In this document: positions 50,999-59,008 of the stretch, piece by piece | Layout of the letters: the number at the start of each line of letters is the position of its first letter | Position numbering within the stretch: the first letter of the stretch is position 1 | Assembly: GCA_025800395.1 (NCBI GenBank) | Contig: JAOXRU010000012.1 | Location: 1-64,000, forward strand | From: Flavobacteriaceae bacterium | Lineage (GTDB): Bacteria > Bacteroidota > Bacteroidia > Flavobacteriales > Flavobacteriaceae | DNA: 64,000 nucleotides | Direction of reading: 5' to 3' | Notes under the pieces: model-generated | What the model saw: the letters and a program-made list of their open reading frames with translations, nothing else | The model's database searches: none | Told to the model about the DNA's origin: nothing | Program-made: the position numbers and the translations under genes

Positions 50999-51963
50999 AA
51001 ACATTAACATCATATTTTCGAGTAATTGGAATTGTACTTATAGCATTCGGACTTTTTGAGTTTGCTATCGATTCTGGAGACCAAATGGCTATTGAAAAAT
51101 ACCCATTAATTTGGAGCATCCTCATTATAATAGCCTTGTTTGCCATTGCAATAGAGGTAAGTGTGGGTGCTATCAAAAACATTCTTTACAGATCTTTAGA
51201 TGATGCGGCAAGAAAACGTTATGATGCAGCACTTATAGAAGACGAAGAAAAACAGTTTGCTGGGGTAAAGAAACTCATCAGTAAATTGGGTGGAGGAAAA
51301 GCCATCGAAGAGGAAGAGACAATTATCTTAGACCACGATTACGATGGGATTAAAGAATTAGACAATAAACTTCCGCCATGGTGGTTGTACCTATTCTATA
51401 TTACCATAGTTTTTGCAGCTGTCTATTTAGTGCGTTACCATATATTGGACGCCGATCCACAAAAACTGGAGTTCGAGAAAGAAGTTGCTGCGGCACAAAT
51501 TGCAATAGAAGAGTATAAAGCAGCCAATCCAGATCTTATTTCTATAGATAATGTAGAGCTACTTACAGATGCTGGAGATCTGTCTGCTGGTAAATCTGTA
51601 TTTGCTACCAACTGTGTTGCTTGTCACCAAGCAGATGGTGGTGGTGGTATTGGTCCAAACCTAACCGATAATAAATGGATTCTCGGCGGTGGTATTAAAA
51701 ATGTGTTTAAAACCATATCAGAAGGTGGACGAGACGGAAAAGGAATGGTGTCTTGGAAACAAACCCTCAATCCTCGTGAGATGGCACAGGTGGCTAGTTA
51801 TGTACTTACTTTTGTAGGTACAACACCTGCAAATCCTAAAGAAGCAGAAGGAGATATAACTTGGCCAGAAGAAGAAACTCCTGGTGAGGAAGCTGCTCCT
51901 GCAGATGAAGGTGCAGAAGAAACTCCTGCAGCAGAATCTACAGTAGAAACTACAGAAGAATAA
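50995..51963 (+). CDS. ccoP: Cytochrome c subunit of cbb3 oxidase (single heme)
   Basis: A 322-residue subunit that passes electrons to CcoNO. It has an extra N-terminal pair of helices (about 10-55), the CcoP anchor (LPPWWLYLFYITIVFAAVYLV, about 128-148) and a cytochrome c domain with CVACH (about 205-209) and GKGMVSWKQTL carrying the Met ligand. Only one CxxCH is present, whereas proteobacterial CcoP has two. The tail is acidic and rich in Glu/Ala/Pro. It overlaps ccoQ by 4 bases. Confidence 0.95.
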   Translation: MKTLTSYFRVIGIVLIAFGLFEFAIDSGDQMAIEKYPLIWSILIIIALFAIAIEVSVGAIKNILYRSLDDAARKRYDAALIEDEEKQFAGVKKLISKLGGGKAIEEEETIILDHDYDGIKELDNKLPPWWLYLFYITIVFAAVYLVRYHILDADPQKLEFEKEVAAAQIAIEEYKAANPDLISIDNVELLTDAGDLSAGKSVFATNCVACHQADGGGGIGPNLTDNKWILGGGIKNVFKTISEGGRDGKGMVSWKQTLNPREMAQVASYVLTFVGTTPANPKEAEGDITWPEEETPGEEAAPADEGAEETPAAESTVETTEE

Positions 51964-51994
51964 AACCCATAGGGTTTTGTAAAATCATAACATC

Positions 51995-53416
51995 ATGAGT
52001 TCGCAGGAAAAAGAAGTATTTAGAGATTCCATAGGAACCATAAATGAAGATGGAAAAAGGCAATGGATTTATCCAAAAAAGCCTGAAGGGAAGTTTTACG
52101 ACAAAAGGAAGTGGGTTAGTTATTTTCTATTAATATTTCTTTTTGCTGCGCCATTCGTGAAAATAAACGGAAATCAGTTCCTCATGTTCAATGTGCTGGA
52201 ACGTAGATTTAATATTTTCGGATTTCCGTTTTGGCCACAAGATTTCCACCTTTTTGTAATATCCATGATTATTGGGGTAGTTTTTATTACCCTCTTTACC
52301 GTGGCATTTGGTCGTATTTTTTGTGGTTGGATTTGTCCACAAACCATTTTTCTGGAAATGGTATTCCGACGTATCGAATATTGGATAGACGGAGACCGTG
52401 GAAAACAAATGAGACTTGCAAAACAAAAATGGAATGGAGAGAAAATTAGAAAAAGACTCCTTAAATGGACTATCTTTTTCATTATTTCTTTTCTTATTTC
52501 CAATGTGTTTCTTGCCTTTATTATAGGAAGCGATCGCTTACTTGCCTATATGCAAGACGGCCCTTTGGAGCATACAGGTACCCTTATACCTTTGCTTATA
52601 TTTACCGCTGTATTCTATTTCGTCTTTGCATGGTTTAGAGAACAAGTATGTATTATCGCTTGTCCCTACGGACGATTGCAAGGCGTATTGCTCGACAACA
52701 AATCTATAGTAGTTGCATACGACTATGTAAGAGGAGAAAAAGAGGAAGGTAGAGCAAAGTTTCGCAAAAACGAAGATCGAGAGGCTTCTGGTAAAGGAGA
52801 TTGTATAGATTGTGGCCATTGTGTACATGTATGTCCTACTGGTATCGATATTAGAAATGGTACCCAGCTAGAATGTGTAAATTGTACCGCCTGTATAGAT
52901 GTTTGCGACGCTATGATGGAGAAAGTAAACCTGCCAACAGGACTTATCCGTTATGCTAGCGAATCGAATATAGCAGAAAAAGAGAAGTTTAAATTCTCGC
53001 CTCGTATGAAAGGGTATACCGCCGTACTCGGAATACTTATAGCCGTGTTGATTGGTATGTTATTCCTCCGAAACGATTTGGAAGCTAGAATACTGCGCTT
53101 ACCTGGTCAATTATACGAGCACAAAGAAGGCACCATGCTTAGCAATGTGTTTACCTATAAAATTGTAAACAAAACCAATGTAGACTATAAAAATGTTACC
53201 TTCCATGTGAAATCTCATAAAGGTACTGTAAAACTAGTAGGAGACCCTACCATTACCGTACCAGCACAAGGTATAGCAGAAGGAACCGTGTTTATAGAAA
53301 TAGACGGCGTTTTGATAAAAAGCGATAAAGAAAAAATCCTGATAGAAGTAAAACGTGGCGATCTGGTTATAGAAACCACCACCACCACTTTCAAAGGACC
53401 TAGAAAATTTAGATAA
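51995..53416 (+). CDS. ccoG: cbb3 oxidase accessory iron-sulfur protein CcoG
   Basis: CcoG (FixG/RdxA) is a membrane protein with two 4Fe-4S clusters that reduces copper during cbb3 assembly. The 473-residue protein has about five helices, the CGWICPQT motif (about 108-115), CIIACPYGR, and two ferredoxin-type clusters CIDCGHCVHVCPTGID and CVNCTACIDVC. The C-terminal Ig-like domain (about 370-473) is conserved. It lies 31 bp after ccoP. Confidence 0.95.
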   Translation: MSSQEKEVFRDSIGTINEDGKRQWIYPKKPEGKFYDKRKWVSYFLLIFLFAAPFVKINGNQFLMFNVLERRFNIFGFPFWPQDFHLFVISMIIGVVFITLFTVAFGRIFCGWICPQTIFLEMVFRRIEYWIDGDRGKQMRLAKQKWNGEKIRKRLLKWTIFFIISFLISNVFLAFIIGSDRLLAYMQDGPLEHTGTLIPLLIFTAVFYFVFAWFREQVCIIACPYGRLQGVLLDNKSIVVAYDYVRGEKEEGRAKFRKNEDREASGKGDCIDCGHCVHVCPTGIDIRNGTQLECVNCTACIDVCDAMMEKVNLPTGLIRYASESNIAEKEKFKFSPRMKGYTAVLGILIAVLIGMLFLRNDLEARILRLPGQLYEHKEGTMLSNVFTYKIVNKTNVDYKNVTFHVKSHKGTVKLVGDPTITVPAQGIAEGTVFIEIDGVLIKSDKEKILIEVKRGDLVIETTTTTFKGPRKFR

Positions 53417-53516
53417 TGCAGTTGTTGGTTGGTGGTTGTTCGTTTTTGTATACGAACAGCCAACAACCACTAATACATCGAAAAGAAAAACCTTTTTAGG
53501 TTAAAAAATATAGAAT

Positions 53517-53963
53517 ATGAAATTTAATTGGGGAACAGGTATCGTAGTAGGATTGGTCTTATTCATAGCCTTTATCATGTATTTTGTAGTGCAGATGGCA
53601 GGCTCAGACCGCGCAAATCATGAATTGGTAGTAGAAGACTATTACAAACAAGAACTAGCCTTCCAATCCGAGATAGACGCAGAAAATCGCGCCAAAGCCA
53701 TGAAGGAAAAGGTAGAAATTATTAAAAAAAACAACGGCATAGAAGTTATTTTTCCGAGCACCCTAGACGCCAATAAAATTAAAGGAAACGTGTTCCTGTA
53801 TAGACCATCTAATGAACGACTAGATTTTAACTTGTCAATAGTTTTATCTAATTCACGCTTGCTCATACCAAAAAAGCGTTTGTTAGATGGTCGTTGGAAC
53901 ATGAAAGTAAGCTGGACATACAACAATGAGGACTACCTCATACGCAAATCATACAATTTCTAA
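53517..53963 (+). CDS. ccoH: FixH/CcoH family protein
   Basis: A 148-residue protein with one N-terminal helix (WGTGIVVGLVLFIAFIMYFVVQM) and a periplasmic beta-sandwich domain, as in FixH/CcoH. The family works with the copper ATPase CcoI during oxidase assembly. Conserved YYKQELAFQ follows the helix. Upstream the gap from ccoG is 100 bp and includes a short inverted repeat of AACAACCA type (about 53424-53469), and the gene ends 6 bp before the SafE-like gene. Confidence 0.88.
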   Translation: MKFNWGTGIVVGLVLFIAFIMYFVVQMAGSDRANHELVVEDYYKQELAFQSEIDAENRAKAMKEKVEIIKKNNGIEVIFPSTLDANKIKGNVFLYRPSNERLDFNLSIVLSNSRLLIPKKRLLDGRWNMKVSWTYNNEDYLIRKSYNF

Positions 53964-53969
53964 ACGGCT

Positions 53970-54671
53970 ATGTATATATCGGCCATCATATTGGGTCTAC
54001 TGGGTAGCTTTCACTGCGTAGGCATGTGTGGGCCCATAGCCTTTATTCTCCCAGTAGATAAGCAACACCTTGGCAAAAGAAGCCTACAAATAGGCCTATA
54101 CCATACAGGACGATTGTTGGCTTATGGTATCATCGGCCTCGTGTTTGGCCTGTTGGGAAAAAGCTTCTATCTCTTTGGTATGCAACAATACCTCTCTATA
54201 GTAGTAGGAGCCATGATGATATTGTTTGTCGTAGTTCCTGCCCAAACACTCAACAAATACAACTTTTCAAAACCCTTATATCGGTTTATAGGAAAAATAA
54301 AATCTGCCCTAGGTAAAGAATTAAAAAAGAAAAGCCCAGACACCTTTCTATCCATCGGATTTCTCAATGGCTTTCTGCCCTGTGGGTTGGTATATATGGC
54401 AGTATTTGGCGCCATAGCCACAGGAGATTTACTCACCGGATCCCTCTATATGGTATTATTCGGACTAGGTACCATCCCACTGATGACCACCGCCATTTAT
54501 ATGGGTAATTTCCTCAATGGAAAAATTCGCCAACACATCCGCAAAGCAATCCCAGTATTTGTAGTGATCATCGGTATGCTCTTCATCCTTAGAGGATTGG
54601 GATTGGGGATCAAATACATCTCCCCAGCACCAGTACATCCGCAAATTACTTCCGAAATAGAATGCCACTAG
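53970..54671 (+). CDS. Sulfite exporter TauE/SafE-like (UreH domain) membrane protein
   Basis: A 233-residue inner-membrane protein with six helices. The N-terminal GLLGSFHCVGMCGPIAF (about 9-25) with CxxxC and the later GFLNGFLPCGLVYMA are typical of SafE/UreH-domain proteins found at the end of cbb3 clusters. Such Cys motifs suggest copper handling; a role in copper supply for the oxidase is likely but not proven here. Last gene of the respiratory operon. Confidence 0.87.
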   Translation: MYISAIILGLLGSFHCVGMCGPIAFILPVDKQHLGKRSLQIGLYHTGRLLAYGIIGLVFGLLGKSFYLFGMQQYLSIVVGAMMILFVVVPAQTLNKYNFSKPLYRFIGKIKSALGKELKKKSPDTFLSIGFLNGFLPCGLVYMAVFGAIATGDLLTGSLYMVLFGLGTIPLMTTAIYMGNFLNGKIRQHIRKAIPVFVVIIGMLFILRGLGLGIKYISPAPVHPQITSEIECH

Positions 54672-55179
54672 CCTCGTACTATCTTTAAAAAGACGTCTCC
54701 TTTGTTCCAATTGTATTTTGGGTATGCCCCGGTGGGTCGGGTCATCCGTTATAGTTTTTGCAGAACTACCAAGCTTTACTAGCAGTACGTGGGCTCCCTA
54801 GCGGTCGCCTCCGTCTACAAGTGCAGCTATGGCCCTCCTGCAAAAAGCTGCCACTACTACCCCTCATACAAAAGATCGCTGCAATGCAAGTAGCAGGTTT
54901 GGAGTATGTAACTAATTCACGTTAAATATGTTCAATGCAGCAACTTATCCATTTGAAAATCCCGCTAAAGACCAGACAAGTGGTGTTCATTTGAAAATGC
55001 ACCAATGTAACCATATAAACTTTTAACCTTGTACCAATGCAGCATTTTATCCATTTGAAAATTTGAAGAGCTATTCCCTAATACTTACAACTTTACACTT
55101 ATAACTTTAACAGCTAACCATATTATACAATAGAAAGGCATCGTATGACGCCTTAGGCATTATGCCTTTCACAATAATT
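54672..55179. other. Intergenic stretch with repeat copy 2 and 'atttgaaaat' units
   Basis: After the oxidase operon comes the second hairpin-ended repeat (about 54745-54850), then three spaced copies of ATTTGAAAAT (two in matching contexts gcagca-ttatcc, about 54942-54962 and 55042-55062, one at about 54989), and a tract ctattccctaatactt resembling 56850-56880. A hairpin (aaaggca...tgccttt, about 55136-55169) near the end may terminate the lipoprotein gene. No protein frame is supported. Confidence 0.5.
54745..54850. repeat. Dispersed hairpin-ended repeat, copy 2
   Basis: The core 54784-54813 (gtacgtgggctccct...ggtcgcctccg) matches 4051-4080. The ends TTTTTGCAG (54755-54763) and CTGCAAAAA (54838-54846) form perfect 9-bp arms. 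No protein is encoded. With copy 1 it defines a repeat family, possibly of the REP type. Confidence 0.6.
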
Positions 55180-55839
55180 TTACGAAACCTCTTGTCCTTG
55201 AAAAGAACCATGCGCATTTAAAATTGAAATTAATTGCTTTCTTATTTCTTGCATTGGTTTAGCGCTAGGTCTGTAATTGTTTGCAGCTATTAAATAGAGT
55301 TTGTTTTTATGTTGTATCCATATCCATTTATATGGTTTAAAATAAATGCTGCCTTCCTTAGAATCATAACTCTTAACTCCCTTATAATCATGCAAACTCT
55401 TTATACACGAAATAGGTTCTTTTTCACTATCAAAAACCCATTCAATTAAACGTATATTTTCATTTTGGTGTTTTAAGAAAGAAACAGACATTATTTTTGC
55501 TTTACTAAAATTGGAATTCTTTAAAAAACCCGAGAGTATGCCCATAAACCTGTTTTCTTCTAGATGTTTTATGCTTTGTTCTACATCTTTTGCATTAGAA
55601 TTTTCTGTGTCGTCCTCAAAAGAGGAAGATAATGCGGCATTCCATTCTAAAAATTCCTTTGACACTTTAGGTTCTAACTGACTAAATGATATAGAAAAAG
55701 TTTGAATTGGTTCTTTTTCTATAGTTTTTACACTGTCTTTAATACTTATTTTATTTGTTTCTACTGTATTTTTTTTAGGTTGCTCTTTACAAGAAATAAA
55801 ACTACCTATGCATAATACGACGACGATTATATTTTTCAT
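55180..55839 (-). CDS. Hypothetical lipoprotein
   Basis: A 219-residue protein with a lipoprotein signal (MKNIIVVVLCIGSFISC, Cys17 as lipid anchor) followed by a flexible Lys/Thr/Glu linker (about 18-50) and a mixed alpha/beta domain. No known family is recognised. It lies 83 bp downstream of a small protein that may act on the cell wall (55923-56348), so a paired role such as immunity lipoprotein and effector is imaginable but unsupported by motifs. Confidence 0.55.
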   Translation of the reverse strand: MKNIIVVVLCIGSFISCKEQPKKNTVETNKISIKDSVKTIEKEPIQTFSISFSQLEPKVSKEFLEWNAALSSSFEDDTENSNAKDVEQSIKHLEENRFMGILSGFLKNSNFSKAKIMSVSFLKHQNENIRLIEWVFDSEKEPISCIKSLHDYKGVKSYDSKEGSIYFKPYKWIWIQHKNKLYLIAANNYRPSAKPMQEIRKQLISILNAHGSFQGQEVS

Positions 55840-55922
55840 GATCTAACAATTATTAATGGATGACTAGTCGCGCTTTCCTATTGCGCTGTAAGTAATCGAT
55901 TGTTTCTTATTTGAAATTCACT

Positions 55923-56348
55923 TTATAAACCTGTAAAAGATTTTATGGTGTTATTAAACCTATCCCATTCTCCTGCACCACATATTTCTACACAGCCAAT
56001 AGATCCCATATTTGCTCCAAGAGGCTTATGGGGACCTCTATGAATGAAAAAACTGACATAAGCCGCCAAGCTTCTTCTTGCATGGTAGTAATACAATCCC
56101 AGTCCATTGTATGTTTGCTCATCTGCTAGTCCAACGATTCTAGCCTCCCTTGACCAAGTTCGATGTACTCCAAAACGTGTTGGTTCAAATTCTTTGGATA
56201 TTCTTGACCCTCTAGTATTTGTTCCCGAAACAATCCCTCTGTATAATGGTAGCTGATACACGATATATGGCCTAGGACGTTCTGGAAAACTTAAAATGTG
56301 GGCATTTCCAATGATTTCTCTAGTAACAGTAACTATTGCATTTCTCAT
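55923..56348 (-). CDS. Hypothetical protein with a YkuD-like SxGC signature
   Basis: A 141-residue protein without signal peptide. The middle has HARRSLAAYVSFFIHRGP, and near the C-terminus MGSIGCVEICGAGEWDRFN. The His followed about 14 residues later by SIGCVE recalls the catalytic His...S-x-G-C of L,D-transpeptidases, though the normal HG...SHGCxR is not complete. Other blocks (SKEFEPTRFGVHRTWS, ARIVGLADEQTYNGLG) seem family-specific. It could be a secreted toxin-like or wall-modifying domain, perhaps cut from a larger protein; the start at 56348 follows a run of nine T on that strand. Function is uncertain. Confidence 0.5.
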   Translation of the reverse strand: MRNAIVTVTREIIGNAHILSFPERPRPYIVYQLPLYRGIVSGTNTRGSRISKEFEPTRFGVHRTWSREARIVGLADEQTYNGLGLYYYHARRSLAAYVSFFIHRGPHKPLGANMGSIGCVEICGAGEWDRFNNTIKSFTGL

Positions 56349-56461
56349 AGATTTAAGACCTTGTAAAGATGAGAAAAAAAAATCACCCTACTAAAGTAGC
56401 TAATTTCTTTATCATAACAAAACTATAACTTACAATACACGGTCTTTTTTTTAACAATCTT

Positions 56462-56539
56462 ATACCATTTCTTATTTGAAATGCCCTTAAAAAGGGAAAA
56501 AGACTATTTATTGGGGTAGTTTTAAATAAGAAATGGTAT
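56462..56539. repeat. Palindromic 'aaatggtat' element with 16-bp inverted ends
   Basis: ATACCATTTCTTATTT (56462-56477) and AAATAAGAAATGGTAT (56524-56539) are perfect inverted repeats around a 46-base interior that includes CCCTT-aaa-AAGGG (56484-56496). Single arms lie at 994-1024 and, weaker, at 21061-21085. It is probably a small non-autonomous element. Confidence 0.6.
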
Positions 56540-56907
56540 TGGGTACTAAAAGATGCTGATAGACAGAAATTACAAATAAAAAGTAGCTACGAATGGGATA
56601 TTGGTTTTCTAAAAAAACAATACTTCGGATGGTCTCGTCAAACAAACACCAAGATTCTTGCAGAGTAGCGGTCTTACTTCTTGTAATAGTTTTGAGTTGT
56701 GAGATCTGGGTATTGCGTAAATTATACATGTTGCGCCTTCCTTCGTTTGAAACAATGTATCTATGTAGCAATGTTAATCTATAACCCTATACCCTTTTAA
56801 GCATACATTTAAAGTTTAAGATTTAAAATTGACTATCAAACTATTCCCTATTCGCTAATACTTCTAACTTTAAATATCACTAACTTTAAAAACTAACAAC
56901 GATCTAC

Positions 56908-57083
56908 ACCTATCGTTAGGTGGCCAATACGGCTCCTTATAGGTAGGCCTACCTATTTGAATAGGTTCAAAACCTATAATTATAGATGACGCAAGGGGGG
57001 CAGATAGGTGTACCACCTATAAAAATGCCAATAGTACCTATTGCAAGGGCTGGCATGCCTATAATAAGGGCTATAAGACCTAT
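56908..57083. repeat. Chain of ACCTAT/ATAGGT palindromes
   Basis: In 176 bases the hexamer ACCTAT or its complement occurs nine times (starts 56908, 56939, 56951, 56961, 56972, 57004, 57015, 57036, 57078). Neighbouring copies form overlapping perfect palindromes: ATAGGTAGGCCTACCTAT (56939-56956), ACCTATT-tg-AATAGGT (56951-56966), ATAGGTT-caa-AACCTAT (56961-56977) and ATAGGTG-tac-CACCTAT (57004-57020); CAATAG-tac-CTATTG (57029-57043) also occurs. Each copy can pair with either neighbour. It could be a protein-binding array, recombination site or decayed repeat. Confidence 0.75.
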
Positions 57084-57218
57084 TCGTTTAGGTATAAAAT
57101 AAATTAAAACACTGCATTTCATCGAATAATTACTTAAAACAGAGTATTAAAGTAATATTTTTCTTACATTTGATATAAATCATAAATCTCAAATCATAAT
57201 ATTTAAACCTTTATTACC

Positions 57219-57728
57219 ATGAAATCAAACAGTTTAGTGAATGTGCTTTTTGAGCAAGAGGACATCAAAAAAATCAGTAATCATATCGAGCAAATCAATA
57301 AGATTCTGAAAGGGAACGTAATTAACCTCAATGCCGAATCCCGCAAAAAATTCGGTTCTATAGGCGATGGCAATACCGTATTTGTAGACAAATGTCGTTC
57401 TTATATGAATGCCAATCCGGATACCATACCCAATAGTGTAGACAAAGAGGGCTTTGAGGTAGCTTATACTGGACGATCTTTGTTGCAACAGCCTATAAGA
57501 GAACTCAAAGGTGTGCTAGAAAAGTTGATAGACACCAAAATATTGTTGGATTATGACAATTATACCACCAGTTTGAGCTATTACCGCTATGTGCGCTTTT
57601 TGTCGGGGGAAAACCACCCTGGTATCAATACCATACATGACGATTTGAAGAAGCATTTTGCAAAATCAAAGAGCAATAACGCAGATTTGGATAATAATGA
57701 TACAGGGAGTAATCCTACATCTAGTTAA
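57219..57728 (+). CDS. Hypothetical helical protein
   Basis: A 169-residue cytoplasmic protein, mainly alpha-helical (EQEDIKKISNHIEQINKILKGN; then LLQQPIRELKGVLEKLIDTKILLD), with a disordered Asn/Asp/Ser-rich tail. No known family is recognised. It stands 136 bases after the palindrome chain and has a TACATTTG box at 57165-57172 and its own terminator (57776-57802). The sequence TTGATATAAATCAT (about 57170-57183) beside the -7 box is a degenerate dyad. Function unknown. Confidence 0.6.
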   Translation: MKSNSLVNVLFEQEDIKKISNHIEQINKILKGNVINLNAESRKKFGSIGDGNTVFVDKCRSYMNANPDTIPNSVDKEGFEVAYTGRSLLQQPIRELKGVLEKLIDTKILLDYDNYTTSLSYYRYVRFLSGENHPGINTIHDDLKKHFAKSKSNNADLDNNDTGSNPTSS

Positions 57729-57775
57729 GGATAATCTTGATTTTTTGTAAATAGACAGGCATTTTTTGCCCAAAG

Positions 57776-57802
57776 AACCAACTGTTTTCAGTTGGTTTTT
57801 TG
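57776..57802 (+). terminator. Intrinsic terminator of the gene at 57219
   Basis: AACCAACTG-tttt-CAGTTGGTT (57776-57797) followed by TTTT is a strong 9-bp stem with T-run, about 50 bases after the stop codon. Confidence 0.85.
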
Positions 57803-57857
57803 TTTTACCTATTTTTTATAGCTGCTATATCTCTTGGGAAATAAGCGGAAGTCCCAA

Positions 57858-58319
57858 CTAAAAATACTTGATGAATAATTCTTCTAGCAATTCCGATTTT
57901 TCTTTGTTGGCCTTTTCTAGGTATTGTTGTTGCTCTTGGCTGCTGGCTGCGGGCCATATATGAAAACCACCACTGGCATATTTTTCAAGTGCCGGATGCA
58001 TTTGCTGGGTTTCGGTCTTTAGTTGCGGATGGTGCCAGATTCCCCAGATGCCATTCTCATCTATATTTCCTTCGTATTGTATAAGATGGGTCTTGTAGTG
58101 TTTGATTTTGCTACTTTTCATTTTATCCAAATCATATAGACCATGCCAGCCAAAACTTCCGATATCGTCTTGGCCACTTCCAAAGATCTTTTGTTGGCCA
58201 AATTGCAGTACGGTCTGCATATGGTGTTGGGTAGGATCGCTTTGATAGCAATAAAATCCTTTCCAACTACCACTAGGCAAAAGCGGATGGGTTTCCAATG
58301 CTTCGGATGCTAGCGTCAT
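57858..58319 (-). CDS. Hypothetical protein rich in Trp/His/Gln
   Basis: A 153-residue soluble protein, with beta-strand-like segments SGSWKGFYCYQ, IGSFGWHGLYDLDKMK, THLIQYEGNIDENGIWGIWHHP and a helical tail. Repeated GxW and IxGxW patterns suggest a small beta-barrel such as a ligand-binding or lipocalin-like domain, but no family is recognised. It shares no operon with neighbours and no signal peptide is seen. Confidence 0.55.
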   Translation of the reverse strand: MTLASEALETHPLLPSGSWKGFYCYQSDPTQHHMQTVLQFGQQKIFGSGQDDIGSFGWHGLYDLDKMKSSKIKHYKTHLIQYEGNIDENGIWGIWHHPQLKTETQQMHPALEKYASGGFHIWPAASSQEQQQYLEKANKEKSELLEELFIKYF

Positions 58320-58492
58320 AGGGGATGAATTTTATATAAAAATACAATATTTATTAGACAAACTATGCTGCCCTCACTAGTGTTGGATCTTCCCCAAGCA
58401 AAAGGTCGAATACTAATGGTACGGGATGGGAAGGCTGTCCAGACTTATACAACGATACTACCTAGCCATTGTTTGCCATTAGGCAAAGCGTT

Positions 58493-58852
58493 TTATCGCA
58501 TGATTTTTTCTATTTTTCTACCTTTTGCCAATTCGTCTACGATCTTATCCAAATAGCGGGCTTGCTTGCTGAGTGGAGTTTGGATATCTTCGATACGATA
58601 GCCGCAGATCACCCCTTTTATTTGATCGGCATGGGGATGTAAATCGGCTTCCGCAAAGAAGGTTTCGAAGCTTACCTCTCTTTGTATGCATTCTTCTAGT
58701 TTGGCACTGTCAAATCCGGTGAGCCATTGGATGATTTGATGCAATTCGTCTTTGGTGCGTCCTTTTTTTTCGATTTTGCTTACATAGTGCGGATATACAG
58801 AAGAGAATTTCATTTTTGCAATTCGCACATCGTGTTCGGGTGTGGTTGCCAT
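58493..58852 (-). CDS. DUF2200 domain protein
   Basis: A 119-residue protein with the conserved DUF2200 core: RIAKMKFSSVYPHYV near the N-terminus, then KKGRTKDELHQIIQWLTGF and VICGYRIEDIQTPL. Function unknown, found in many bacteria; helical, cytoplasmic. Start ATG 58852 (MATTPEHDVRIAKM); the upstream ATG at 58879 is in frame but outside the family alignment. Monocistronic. Confidence 0.85.
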   Translation of the reverse strand: MATTPEHDVRIAKMKFSSVYPHYVSKIEKKGRTKDELHQIIQWLTGFDSAKLEECIQREVSFETFFAEADLHPHADQIKGVICGYRIEDIQTPLSKQARYLDKIVDELAKGRKIEKIMR

Positions 58853-58954
58853 GGCTTGGTATTGGTAGTTGTAGTGCAACTGGGTTTTTATCTAATATAA
58901 GGAATTTCCGATCATATAGCGCCATCGCACGGAGTGGCAGCTCAAAATACTAAC

Positions 58955-58985
58955 AAAAAAAGGCTACCTTATAAAAGACAGCCTT
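58955..58985 (-). terminator. Intrinsic terminator of acnB
   Basis: On the minus strand AAGGCT at one end pairs with AGCCTT at the other, around a roughly 15-base AT-rich loop, and a T-run of seven follows. It lies about 25 bases after the acnB stop. Confidence 0.7.
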
Positions 58986-59008
58986 ATATATTGGGATGAT
59001 ATCCTTTG

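Larger units (their letters stand above)
56349..57218. other. 870-bp accessory intergenic region
   Basis: This gap holds the inverted-repeat element at 56462-56539, unsupported frames at 56508-56784 (both strands, no family features), a tract like that at 55070-55110 (tattccct...ctaatactt, about 56850-56880), the palindrome chain 56908-57083, and a TACATTTG -7-like box at 57165-57172 ahead of the gene at 57219. It appears to be a build-up site for repeats. Confidence 0.5.

Noticed and set aside
56508-56784. Frames on both strands (87 and 63 codons)
   Set aside because: They overlap each other and the inverted-repeat element, with no recognisable transposase or other domain.
56908-57083. Possible CRISPR or tRNA-like structure
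   Set aside because: The repeat unit is only six bases, spacers are irregular, and no cloverleaf with anticodon arm can be drawn.
57170-57183. TTGATATAAATCAT as a fourth Crp/Fnr site
   Set aside because: It lacks GTCAT, overlaps the -7 box rather than lying 29.5 bases upstream of it, and is AT-rich enough to occur by chance.
58365-58556. 63-codon plus-strand frame MLPSLVLDLPQAKG...
   Set aside because: Its 3' third overlaps the well-supported DUF2200 gene on the other strand, and no homologous family is recognised; the evidence is too weak.
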